The position numbers and the translations under genes were made by a program. 64,000 nt of DNA from an uncultured Cytophagales bacterium (lineage in GTDB: Bacteria > Bacteroidota > Bacteroidia > Cytophagales > Thermoflexibacteraceae). Positions 39,290 through 47,252 of this stretch are shown here, one piece after another. The notes under the pieces are model-generated. The model was not told the DNA's origin, searched no databases, and saw only the letters and a list, made by a program, of their open reading frames with translations. Positions within the stretch are counted from its first letter, which is position 1, and each line of letters begins with the position of its first letter. The stretch spans positions 107,129 to 171,128 of the forward strand of contig CALHUI010000004.1 of NCBI GenBank assembly GCA_938039675.1. Direction: 5' to 3'.

Positions 39290-39843
39290 GATTTTTTAAC
39301 CCGGTCGGGGTTATCGGCAATAAATGCCGCCCAATTTTTCGCTTTCCCGCGGGCAGGTGTTTGCTGCTGGTAAGCATGGCAAACTGCTACGGCAAGCGCA
39401 TCAGTAGCATCTAACAGTTCCGGCAGTTCACCAATCGCCAACTGACTTTGCAGCATTGCCGCCACCTGCTCCTTTGAAGCACTTCCGTTGCCCGTTACTG
39501 CCTGCTTTACTTTTTTGGGTGCATATTCAATAATGGGAATCCCTCTGGCAAGTGCCACAGCCATTGCAACTCCTTGTGCACGCCCAAGTTTAAGCATAGA
39601 CTGGATATTTTTGCCATAAAAAGGCGCTTCCAATGCCATTTCATCGGGCATGTACCGCTCAACCAACTGATTGACTCGCTCCCAGATTTTTTGCAGCTTT
39701 TGCGCATGATTATCGTATTTGCTCAAATGGATAACACCCATTTGCAGTGCCTCCAACTTGTGGCCTGTCATTTTTATAATGCCATAGCCCATAACCACCG
39801 TTCCGGGGTCTAAACCGATAATGATACGCTCCGATTGATTCAT
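39286..39843 (-). CDS. ruvC: Holliday junction resolvase RuvC
   Basis: 185 residues from ATG 39843 ('[21 protein letters not shown]'); the open frame extends 50 codons upstream but that part is not RuvC. Catalytic acids lie in 'IGLDPG', '[12 protein letters not shown]' and '[13 protein letters not shown]'. It resolves Holliday junctions with RuvAB. The start is 59 bases from the divergent cyclophilin gene. Confidence 0.95.
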   Translation of the reverse strand: MNQSERIIIGLDPGTVVMGYGIIKMTGHKLEALQMGVIHLSKYDNHAQKLQKIWERVNQLVERYMPDEMALEAPFYGKNIQSMLKLGRAQGVAMAVALARGIPIIEYAPKKVKQAVTGNGSASKEQVAAMLQSQLAIGELPELLDATDALAVAVCHAYQQQTPARGKAKNWAAFIADNPDRVKKS

Positions 39844-39902
39844 GGCAGTTGGATTGACTGCTTTTGTGTAATTTTGGCAAAGATAAACAGAATACAAAGC
39901 GA

Positions 39903-40832
39903 ATGAAGTATATGCAACAACTGTTGGCAGGGTTAGTAATTTTTGGTTTGCTGACTGCTTGTGAACAATCTTCACAGGGGCAGTCTCAAACAACGACTGC
40001 AGAAATTTCTCCCGACAAAGACGTTCTAATTACCATCAGTACGCCCATGGGCGAAATGCACGCCATTTTGTATGAAGAAACCAAACAACACCGAGGCAAC
40101 TTTATCAAACTGGTAGAAGAAAAATACTACGACGGTTTGTTGTTCCATCGCTGTATCAAAGACTTTATGATTCAAGGCGGCGACCCAAAGTCCAAAGGTG
40201 CTGCGCCCGGCGTGATGCTAGGCAATAACGGCCCCGGCTATTTCCTGCCTGCCGAGTTTATGCCCGATAAGTATTTCCATGAGAAAGGCGCTATCTGTGC
40301 TGCTCGCAAAGGCGACCAAGTAAACCCCGAAAAACAATCCGACGGCAGCCAGTTCTACATTGTACAGGGTAAAACCTACACCGAACAGGAACTGCGCGAT
40401 ATGCGCACCGATTTGTACAAACTCTACGAACTGTTTCAGCAATTGCTTACAAAACCTGCCTACGCTTCTTTGACCGCACAACTCAACGAGTTACAACAAC
40501 GCGGCGACAATGAAGGCATTCAAAAGCTCATTTTACAACACAAAGACATTTGTGAAAAAGAATTTGGTGTGGAGTTAGACAAGCCGCTGACCGCCGAGCA
40601 AATTAAGAAATACACCACCATTGGCGGAGTGCCGTTTCTGGATGGAGAATATACCGTTTTCGGGAGAATTCTGGATGGTTTCGACGTGCTCGATAACATT
40701 GCTGCGCAGCCCGGCGACCGATTCAATCGCCCTAATACAGATATTCCGATGAAGATATCCTTTGAGGTGCTGCCCAAAGCAGAAATTACCAAGCGTTTTG
40801 GCTATCAATATCCTGCCACCGTGAAAAAATAA
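39903..40832 (+). CDS. Cyclophilin-type peptidyl-prolyl isomerase lipoprotein
   Basis: 309 residues from ATG 39903. Lipoprotein signal ends 'FGLLTAC', then a cyclophilin domain split by a helical insert. The first half has '[20 protein letters not shown]', '[20 protein letters not shown]' and '[12 protein letters not shown]'. A helical insert of roughly 80 residues ('[14 protein letters not shown]...') precedes '[20 protein letters not shown]', the other half. Such inserted cyclophilins are common in Bacteroidota. It catalyses proline isomerisation in the periplasm. Seven bases before mgtE, likely an operon. Confidence 0.93.
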   Translation: MKYMQQLLAGLVIFGLLTACEQSSQGQSQTTTAEISPDKDVLITISTPMGEMHAILYEETKQHRGNFIKLVEEKYYDGLLFHRCIKDFMIQGGDPKSKGAAPGVMLGNNGPGYFLPAEFMPDKYFHEKGAICAARKGDQVNPEKQSDGSQFYIVQGKTYTEQELRDMRTDLYKLYELFQQLLTKPAYASLTAQLNELQQRGDNEGIQKLILQHKDICEKEFGVELDKPLTAEQIKKYTTIGGVPFLDGEYTVFGRILDGFDVLDNIAAQPGDRFNRPNTDIPMKISFEVLPKAEITKRFGYQYPATVKK

Positions 40833-40838
40833 AAAGTT

Positions 40839-42191
40839 TTGGAACTCTCTACCGAATTACTGAACAAGTTTGAGCAAGCCGTTCGCAAACGCGACGACGA
40901 CTACATCTTGCGCGTAACGGCTGACCTATATCCGGCAGACATCAGCGCTATTTTGCATGAACTCAATAGCACTGACAGTAAATATGTAATTCAACTACTG
41001 CCACCCAATGTCAGTGCCGATATTCTCAGCAACTTGGAGTCAGATATCCGAAGAGATTTTTTAAAGCTATTCAATGCCGAGGAAATAGCTGCCATTGTGG
41101 ATTATATGGACTCCGACGATGCAGTGGATTTGCTCAACGAGCAACCCGTCCGCATCAGAGAAGAGGTGATGGCACTGTTGAGCGAAGAACAAAGCAATTA
41201 TATCAAAGACCTGTTGCACTATGAATCCGACTGTGCCGGCGGATTGATGGCTACCGAGCTCATCAAAGCTAATATCCATTGGACGGTGCAGCGATGCATT
41301 GAAGAAATCAGACGACAGGCAGAAAATGTAGAAAAAATTTATTCGGTTTACGTTGTAGATGACAATGACGTGCTGGTTGGCAGGCTGCCACTCAAACAAA
41401 TTGTAATTGCCAAAGACAATGAACCAATTAAAAATCTGGTGATAAAAGATGTGGTAGCCGTAGAAACCTATCGCTCAGGCGAGGAAGTGGCTGCCTTGAT
41501 GCAAAAGTATGACCTTGAAGCCATCCCTGTGGTCAATGTGCGCGGGAAACTATTGGGGCGCATTACCATTGACGATATCGTGGACTTGATTGTTGAGCAG
41601 GCCGACAAAGACTTACAGGCGGTTTCTGGTATTTCGGAGGATATTGAAGAAGATGATTCTATTTGGAAACTGACCCGTGCACGCCTACCTTGGCTGCTGA
41701 TTGGTATGTTGGGTGGAATTTTGGGAGCTCGCTTCATCGGCATTTTTGAGCAATACCTTGCCTTGATTCCTGCAATGGCATTTTTTATTCCCCTCATTAC
41801 GGCTACCGGTGGCAATGTTGGTATACAGTCTTCAACTATTGTTGTACAGAGCCTCGCCGAAGACAGCACACCCGCGGCCTCTATCTGGCAGCGATTGTGG
41901 AAGGTGATGTTGGTAGCGCTGCTCAACGGGCTGGTAATTTCAATGGTAGTATTTGGCTTTAACATCGTTATTTTTAATAAAATGATGCTTGCCATAGTGG
42001 TTTCCGTAGCCTTGTTCAGCGTGGTTATTCTGGCATCGCTAATGGGAACAGTTACTCCATTGGTGTTAGACCGTTTCGGGATTAACCCCGCTCTTGCGTC
42101 AGGGCCGTTTATTACCACTGCCAATGATTTGCTGGGGCTGGCCGTTTATTTTTGGATAGCGCGCATGGTGTATGCTTTTTTTCCTTTGTAA
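40839..42191 (+). CDS. mgtE: Magnesium transporter MgtE
   Basis: 450 residues from a TTG start at 40839, the only start near the preceding stop. The cytoplasmic N domain (about 1-130) is followed by tandem CBS domains (about 130-255, 'ETYRSGEEVAALMQKYDLEA') and then five transmembrane helices ('LGGILGARFIGIFEQYLALI', 'PLITATGGNVGIQSSTIVVQ', 'SLMGTVTPLVLDRFGINPAL'). It is a Mg2+ channel gated by intracellular Mg2+. The TAA stop overlaps the ATG of the PAP2 gene by one base. Confidence 0.96.
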   Translation: MELSTELLNKFEQAVRKRDDDYILRVTADLYPADISAILHELNSTDSKYVIQLLPPNVSADILSNLESDIRRDFLKLFNAEEIAAIVDYMDSDDAVDLLNEQPVRIREEVMALLSEEQSNYIKDLLHYESDCAGGLMATELIKANIHWTVQRCIEEIRRQAENVEKIYSVYVVDDNDVLVGRLPLKQIVIAKDNEPIKNLVIKDVVAVETYRSGEEVAALMQKYDLEAIPVVNVRGKLLGRITIDDIVDLIVEQADKDLQAVSGISEDIEEDDSIWKLTRARLPWLLIGMLGGILGARFIGIFEQYLALIPAMAFFIPLITATGGNVGIQSSTIVVQSLAEDSTPAASIWQRLWKVMLVALLNGLVISMVVFGFNIVIFNKMMLAIVVSVALFSVVILASLMGTVTPLVLDRFGINPALASGPFITTANDLLGLAVYFWIARMVYAFFPL

Positions 42192-42784
42192 TGACGGCAG
42201 CATCCATGATAGAAACTTTGCAGACTTGGGATAAAAACCTTTTTCTATGGTTGAACAGCCTGCACCATCCTGCCTTAGATGGGATAATGATTTTTGCCAC
42301 CGCCACCCACGTGTGGATTCCGCTCTACATCCTGATTGGAATAAGTATTATTGTATCGTACAAAAAGCAATCTTGGCGATACCTGCTCTTAGTTGCCTGC
42401 ATCATCTTGTGCAGCGACCAGTTTGCATCAGGGCTGATAAAACCGCTTTTTGAACGTTTGCGCCCCTGCCATGAACCTTCGCTGCAAGCACAAATATTTG
42501 TACCGATTGGTTGCGGCGGACAATACGGATTCATATCTTCTCATGCCGCGAATACTTTTGCATTAGCGGCGTTTTTGTGGCTGCTGTTCCCGCAATGGCA
42601 GTATAAAAATGCGCTTCGTTGGGGCATATGCTTGTGGGCAGCCATTGTAAGTTACAGCCGAATATATGTAGGCGTACATTATCCGGCTGATGTACTTTTG
42701 GGCGCAACGGCAGGCACACTGATTGCCATTTTATTTTGGCACATTACATTGCGGCTGCGGCTAATCCCTGCTACTGTTTTTTAG
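42191..42784 (+). CDS. PAP2-family membrane phosphatase
   Basis: 197 residues from ATG 42191, coupled to mgtE by a TAATG overlap; ATG 42206 is an alternative. About five transmembrane helices. The PAP2 phosphatase signature is complete: 'KPLFERLRPC', 'SSHAANTFA' (usual PSGH region, here SSHA) and 'SRIYVGVHYPADVLLGA'. Family members dephosphorylate lipids such as undecaprenyl diphosphate, phosphatidate or lipid A. Substrate not deducible. The 3' end overlaps the convergent CDGSH gene by 14 bases. Confidence 0.9.
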   Translation: MTAASMIETLQTWDKNLFLWLNSLHHPALDGIMIFATATHVWIPLYILIGISIIVSYKKQSWRYLLLVACIILCSDQFASGLIKPLFERLRPCHEPSLQAQIFVPIGCGGQYGFISSHAANTFALAAFLWLLFPQWQYKNALRWGICLWAAIVSYSRIYVGVHYPADVLLGATAGTLIAILFWHITLRLRLIPATVF

Positions 42785-42995
42785 GAGGGAGGTCAAAAGC
42801 CTTAGCATCGTGGTCAAAATGGCCGCGGTGCGAGCCATCGCAAAAAGGCTTGTTTTGCGACAAACCACAGCGACAAATAGATACTGCCGTGCGTCCGCCT
42901 AAGCCATATACATTTCCTTGCGCATCTACAATTTCAAAATCGCCTTCTACTTTTAATGAACCGTTGCTGTTTACGGTGAGTTTTACTGCTGCCAT
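42771..42995 (-). CDS. CDGSH-type iron-sulfur protein
   Basis: 74 residues from ATG 42995. It has a C-terminal CDGSH [2Fe-2S] motif, 'CRCGLSQNKPFCDGSH', with three Cys and one His ligand. An N-terminal beta segment ('KLTVNSNGSLKVEGDFEIVD') precedes it. Soluble; function in bacteria is unclear, likely redox or Fe-S trafficking. It lies downstream of the rpsB terminator and is probably transcribed separately. Confidence 0.93.
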   Translation of the reverse strand: MAAVKLTVNSNGSLKVEGDFEIVDAQGNVYGLGGRTAVSICRCGLSQNKPFCDGSHRGHFDHDAKAFDLPPKKQ

Positions 42996-43038
42996 AACAT
43001 TTAAATTTGGTTGATACACAAAGTTGTGCAAATAAAAA

Positions 43039-43074
43039 AAGAGTGAAAAATTCTTGCGTCTTTTTCACTCTTTG
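43039..43074 (-). terminator. Terminator of the rplM-rpsI-rpsB operon
   Basis: A 13-bp perfect inverted repeat AAAGAGTGAAAAA / TTTTTCACTCTTT (43039-43051 with 43062-43074) with a ten-base loop. On the minus strand it is followed by a T-rich run. It lies 22 bases past the rpsB stop, where tsf would normally begin. Confidence 0.85.
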
Positions 43075-43096
43075 TGTGTATTAATTAACTGTCTAA

Positions 43097-43885
43097 CTAT
43101 CCGTTGTCTGCATCAGCATCTACGGAAACACTTGTTTCATCTATTTCGCGCTTCTGATTTTCTTCATCTTTCAGTTTGCTTTCGTCTTTTTCTTTCTTAC
43201 GCTCCATCAATGCTTCTTCAATGGCTTTGCCGAAGGTAGAAGTAATCAGAGAAATAGACTTGAATGCGTCGTCGTTGCCTGGGATAGGGAAGTCTACCTG
43301 ATTAGGGTCGGAATTAGTATCCACAATAGCGAAAACAGGGATATTTAACTTTTGGGCTTCCTTAACGGCAATGTGTTCACGCTTAATATCTACTACAAAC
43401 AAAGCAGCCGGTAGCCGTGCTTGGTCGGCAACACCCCCCAGAACTCTTTGCAGCTTGTCGCGCTCGCGGGCTATCATCAGGCGCTCACGCTTAGCCAAGT
43501 TGTTATAACTGCTTTCGTCTTTAATGAGTTTTTCAATACTTGAAAGCTTTTTTAAAGACTTGCGGATAGTAGTAAAGTTAGTCAGCATACCGCCCAGCCA
43601 ACGCTCGGTTACGTAAGGCATTTTCAGGCGACGTGCCTCCTCAGCTACTACCTCCTTAGCCTGCTTCTTGGTAGCAACAAACATTACCTTGCGACCGGAG
43701 CGAACAATTTTCTTCACCGCCTCGCAAGCTGTATCCAGCGCAGTCAGCGTTTTGTTCAGGTCAATAATATGGATTCCGTTGCGCTCCATGAAGATGTAGG
43801 GAGCCATTTTAGGATTCCATTTGCGAGTCAGGTGTCCGAAATGCACACCTGCATCCAAAAGGTCTTTATATTCTAAGTTAGACAT
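43097..43885 (-). CDS. rpsB: 30S ribosomal protein S2
   Basis: 262 residues; the core (about 1-225) is standard S2 ('LLDAGVHFGHLTRKWNPKMA', 'RWLGGMLTNFTTIRKSL', 'IPGNDDAFKSI'). An acidic Glu/Lys/Asp-rich tail of about 35 residues follows. S2 joins the small subunit last with S1. It is last in rplM-rpsI-rpsB; the usual downstream tsf is missing and a terminator stands in its place. Confidence 0.97.
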   Translation of the reverse strand: MSNLEYKDLLDAGVHFGHLTRKWNPKMAPYIFMERNGIHIIDLNKTLTALDTACEAVKKIVRSGRKVMFVATKKQAKEVVAEEARRLKMPYVTERWLGGMLTNFTTIRKSLKKLSSIEKLIKDESSYNNLAKRERLMIARERDKLQRVLGGVADQARLPAALFVVDIKREHIAVKEAQKLNIPVFAIVDTNSDPNQVDFPIPGNDDAFKSISLITSTFGKAIEEALMERKKEKDESKLKDEENQKREIDETSVSVDADADNG

Positions 43886-43936
43886 AAATTACCGTTCTTG
43901 AAAATGTGGAAAATAATAACCAACGAATAAATCCGA

Positions 43937-44323
43937 TTAACGCTTGCTGAACTGGAATCTTCTGCGAGCTTTTCTGCGTCCGTACTTTTTGCGCTCTACC
44001 ATGCGAGGGTCGCGGGTCAGGAAGCCTTCTTTCTTCAAAATCGGTCTGTTTTCTGCTGTTACTTCGCACAAGGCACGTGAGATAGCTAAACGAACTGCTT
44101 CTGCCTGACCTTTCAGACCACCACCTGCTACATTAACTTTGATGTCATAGGCATTCAAAGCATTCACAGTATTCAGTGGTTGATTAATGATGATTTGCAA
44201 AATCTCAGAAGGAAAATAGTCCTTCAACTCGCGTTGGTTAACGGTAATTTTACCTGAGCCGGCTGAAACATAGATGCGTGCTACAGCCGTTTTTCTTCTG
44301 CCGATAGTGTTGATTACTTCCAT
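43937..44323 (-). CDS. rpsI: 30S ribosomal protein S9
   Basis: 128 residues ('[14 protein letters not shown]', C-terminal tail '...[14 protein letters not shown]' reaching the P site). It starts on the last base of the rplM stop (1-nt overlap), so translation is coupled to rplM. Confidence 0.98.
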   Translation of the reverse strand: MEVINTIGRRKTAVARIYVSAGSGKITVNQRELKDYFPSEILQIIINQPLNTVNALNAYDIKVNVAGGGLKGQAEAVRLAISRALCEVTAENRPILKKEGFLTRDPRMVERKKYGRRKARRRFQFSKR

Positions 44324-44766
44324 TAGAGTTTGATTTCTTTAGGTTGCTGGGCTGCGTGAGGATGTTCGTTTCCTGCATATACGTACAGGTTAGTAAAAAG
44401 ACGACGACCTAAACGATTCTTAGGCAACATACCGCGAACAGCCATCTCAACCAGTTTGACAGGCGATTTGGCATGAACTGCGCGAGGAGAGGCAATGCGC
44501 TGACCACCGGGATAGCCAGTGTGAGAGATAATCTCCTTGTCAGTCCATTTTTTGCCGGTCAGTCGAATCTTATCGGCATTGATGACAATTACATTATCTC
44601 CACAGTCCACATTCGGGGTAAAGTTGGGCTTGTGTTTGCCACGAATGATACGGGCAACCTCACTTGCAAGGCGACCCAGGACCGCAGACTGGGCATCAAT
44701 AACAACCCAATCTTTGGTAACAGAAGCTCTGTTTACCGAGATAGTCTTATAACTTAAGGTATCCAT
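44323..44766 (-). CDS. rplM: 50S ribosomal protein L13
   Basis: 147 residues ('[20 protein letters not shown]', '[20 protein letters not shown]', '[13 protein letters not shown]'). Early assembly protein of the 50S subunit and first gene of the operon. A near-consensus promoter lies about 30 bases upstream. Confidence 0.98.
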   Translation of the reverse strand: MDTLSYKTISVNRASVTKDWVVIDAQSAVLGRLASEVARIIRGKHKPNFTPNVDCGDNVIVINADKIRLTGKKWTDKEIISHTGYPGGQRIASPRAVHAKSPVKLVEMAVRGMLPKNRLGRRLFTNLYVYAGNEHPHAAQQPKEIKL

Positions 44767-44794
44767 TAATTTGAATGGTTTAAAAAAAGGACAG

Positions 44795-44826
44795 CAAATA
44801 TAGCTAACCTATTCATAACCAACAAA
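44795..44826 (-). promoter_or_regulatory. Promoter of the rplM operon
   Basis: On the minus strand TTTG (44823-44826), a 20-base spacer and TATATTTG (44795-44802), matching the Bacteroidota consensus. The rplM ATG is 29 bases from the -7 element. Confidence 0.8.
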
Positions 44827-45245
44827 ATTTTATGGCACTATTTGGTTAAGATGCCTGCCGGGCAATTGGCAAATCTGATTAACTGCCCAACGTGGTATTT
44901 ACTGCACAACTCTTTTTTATCAAATTTATCGAATAAATATTACATAAATATCACCACACCAATGCTTAACAATCTCCTATGCAATTATTACCAACGCACA
45001 ATTTTTTCTAAATTTATGCGTAATTATTGTGTAGCTGCGCAACCGCAAGTTTAAATTCACTGTATAAATACTTGTAGAAATTTTCTTGGTAAGTTTCCAT
45101 GCAAGTAATGAACTTAAAATCAATACCGTTAAATTTTACACTTAGGTCTGTAGCGGAAGATTGTAAACAAACGCAGAGTTAAAAAACTAAAAAACGCTTA
45201 AAATCCTAATTTGTGTAAAGTTAAGCTCAAATTGCATATTTTCTT
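44827..45245. other. AT-rich intergenic region between rplM operon and an unknown gene
   Basis: About 420 bases, clearly AT-richer than the flanking genes. The 70-codon plus-strand frame at 44842-45054 has no recognisable features and an amino-acid mix typical of translated AT-rich spacer. No RNA gene or repeat was recognised. The right part must hold the promoter of the gene at 45246. Confidence 0.5.
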
Positions 45246-46187
45246 ATGAAACGCTCTGTGTCTCTGTTCGTTATCCTGATGGCATCTCTGCCTGCATGGT
45301 GCAGGGTAGAACCCTATTGGGCACCAACAAAGAAAGACACATTAGGTTTGCTGAGTGCAAAACAGTCCAACAGGATACGTGTTGCTATCAGGGGAGCTTA
45401 CAATCCGCACCGCTTATTGTCCAATCCCGTCAGCAGCCATTTCGGCGAGTGCATGGAAGTGCGCATTGAAAATACAACGGACAGTACCTTACATTTAGTG
45501 CTGCCCTGCGGTACCATGCTACTCTCATTGGACAGCAGTGCACAAAATATGCTTGTTTCGGAAACAAGATATTTTACGCTTGCGCCACGGCAAAAAAAAT
45601 ATGAGCGTATCAATGCACTCTGCGGAGAGTTACATAAGAACGCACCCGATGTATATGTAAACTATGAGGTAGGAAAATTAGCTGCCGAGCCGCTTTTAAG
45701 ACTTGCACATATTATTGAAGCTAACAGTGCCCAAAACAAGGCTGGGCAATATGCTGTTTGGGCAGTTACAGATAAAGCCACAAAAAATGAATTGGGCGAG
45801 GACTATGAATTGCTGCAAGCCAGCCAAAAATTACTTACACTGGCAGGTATTGCATTTAATATAATGGGTAAGCAAGCCGAAGATATGACGAGGGCTGCGG
45901 TTACTCCCAATACGACTAAGCCCGCCATATCGCCTAACTTTGGTGCAACCGACAGGAAGCCGACAATCGCCAACAATACGGCAAATGTGCCGGTGCTGAC
46001 AGATACCGCCACAATTTTTAGCCATAAGGCAGAAAAAATTACGGTGGTTGGCAACCCCAAAGCGGACACGCAGCATCAGGCACCAGGTCGCGATAGTTCC
46101 GAACTCATTGTATATACCATTGGAGCTATGTTGCTCAGCTTGGGCATTTATATGCTTGGCAAAAAGGCTATGCGTCGAGATGCCTGA
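45246..46187 (+). CDS. Membrane-anchored periplasmic protein of unknown function
   Basis: 313 residues that I do not recognise. Signal peptide 'MKRSVSLFVILMASLPAWC', a predicted beta-rich part ('CMEVRIENTTDSTLHLVLPC', about 69-88) and a helical part ('YVNYEVGKLAAEPLLRLAHI'). A Pro/Thr/Asn-rich low-complexity linker (about 195-265) and a C-terminal transmembrane helix followed by basic residues ('IVYTIGAMLLSLGIYMLGKK', then 'AMRRDA') complete it. The segment 'AGQYAVWAVTD' (Gln168) after Cys126 ('NALCGELH') resembles, loosely, the Cys/Gln-x-A-[IV]-W pairing of thioester adhesion domains. That likeness is speculative. It converges with the solute-binding gene, 13 bases apart. Confidence 0.8.
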   Translation: MKRSVSLFVILMASLPAWCRVEPYWAPTKKDTLGLLSAKQSNRIRVAIRGAYNPHRLLSNPVSSHFGECMEVRIENTTDSTLHLVLPCGTMLLSLDSSAQNMLVSETRYFTLAPRQKKYERINALCGELHKNAPDVYVNYEVGKLAAEPLLRLAHIIEANSAQNKAGQYAVWAVTDKATKNELGEDYELLQASQKLLTLAGIAFNIMGKQAEDMTRAAVTPNTTKPAISPNFGATDRKPTIANNTANVPVLTDTATIFSHKAEKITVVGNPKADTQHQAPGRDSSELIVYTIGAMLLSLGIYMLGKKAMRRDA

Positions 46188-46200
46188 CTTATACGAAAAG

Positions 46201-47070
46201 TTATTTTTTCTGCTGAATAGACTCTAACAGTTTTACGGCACTTTCCCCCAAGTGAGTGTTCAACGATTTTTTATACTCGTTGCTGTTGCGATAGTTAGCC
46301 CCTTTTTCAGAAAAGAATTCCTGCAATAATGGCTGCCAGTCAGAATTCATAGGCATAATAATGCCGAATTCCTCTCCTGTAAAGTCCCCTACGGGATGGC
46401 GTTTGATAGGCAGTTTGTCGCGCAGGGCATCGTTGTAATACACAAAGTCTAAGTAAGTAAATCCTTTGGGGTCGCGTGCAACAGCCCGCAAAGCCTCAAT
46501 GCTCGACTCGAGGTATTTGACTTCCATAGTTGGCATGTACTGCTTTTTGATGCTTTCCAAGCGGGCGGCATTAGTCGTATTTTTGGCAGTATAGGCAGTC
46601 ATGCCGGCAAAATCTTTTGCCATCAGCTCCATTCTACGAAGCGTTGGAACAGAGCTATGGGAAAGCAAAAAATTGGCGCTGTTGATAAACGGCGGTGAAA
46701 ATCGCACTTCCTTTTTGCGGGCATCCGTAATAGTAATGCTGCCAATGCCAAACGTGCCGTTTGCACTGTTCTTGGTAGCTTCATAAAACTTGCTAAAACC
46801 GTCATAGCCGCGATACTCTATCTTAATCTGCACACCTTTTTTGGTACTTATATACTTGGCAAAGCTCTCCATCAAGTCCACACATATTCCTTTGGGAGTA
46901 TCTTTGGCAGAAGCACTGTAAGAAAACATCGGAGACTGAAAGTAATTCACCACAATGACTGCCTGATGATTTTTTTGTGCAGTCTCCCAACTTACGGGAG
47001 TTGCATTTTGTGCACATAGTTGCAAATAATTAACATAAAAAACGGCTAATAAAATAAAAGCTGACTTCAT
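46201..47070 (-). CDS. Family 3 periplasmic solute-binding protein
   Basis: 289 residues from ATG 47070, giving signal 'MKSAFILLAVFYVNYLQLCAQ'. The body is an SBP_bac_3/PBPb two-lobe fold: 'PKGICVDLMESFAKYISTKK', 'GIGSITITDARKKEVRFSPP', 'FLLSHSSVPTLRRM', 'YLDFVYYNDALRDKLPI', 'EEFGIIMPMNSDWQPLLQEF'. Members usually deliver amino acids or similar ligands to ABC importers, or sense them. No ABC permease or ATPase is nearby, so it may be an orphan or a sensor. Ligand unknown. Confidence 0.85.
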   Translation of the reverse strand: MKSAFILLAVFYVNYLQLCAQNATPVSWETAQKNHQAVIVVNYFQSPMFSYSASAKDTPKGICVDLMESFAKYISTKKGVQIKIEYRGYDGFSKFYEATKNSANGTFGIGSITITDARKKEVRFSPPFINSANFLLSHSSVPTLRRMELMAKDFAGMTAYTAKNTTNAARLESIKKQYMPTMEVKYLESSIEALRAVARDPKGFTYLDFVYYNDALRDKLPIKRHPVGDFTGEEFGIIMPMNSDWQPLLQEFFSEKGANYRNSNEYKKSLNTHLGESAVKLLESIQQKK

Positions 47071-47252
47071 CTTTTTTAAGAAACAGGAAAACAATACAAT
47101 ATTGAAAAGGGTTTTTTGTGCTGATATGTTTAGCTGCATAGTTACTACAAAAACACACTTCGGAGAAAAAAATTACCAAGCAACCGATGCCGATGCGGGA
47201 ATTTTTCAGTAGGTGTGTGAAGCATTCATTTATCACTCTCTTTTATCACCGT

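Noticed and set aside
44842..45054. A 70-codon frame in the AT-rich spacer upstream of rplM
   Set aside because: No features, no start context and composition of translated AT-rich DNA.
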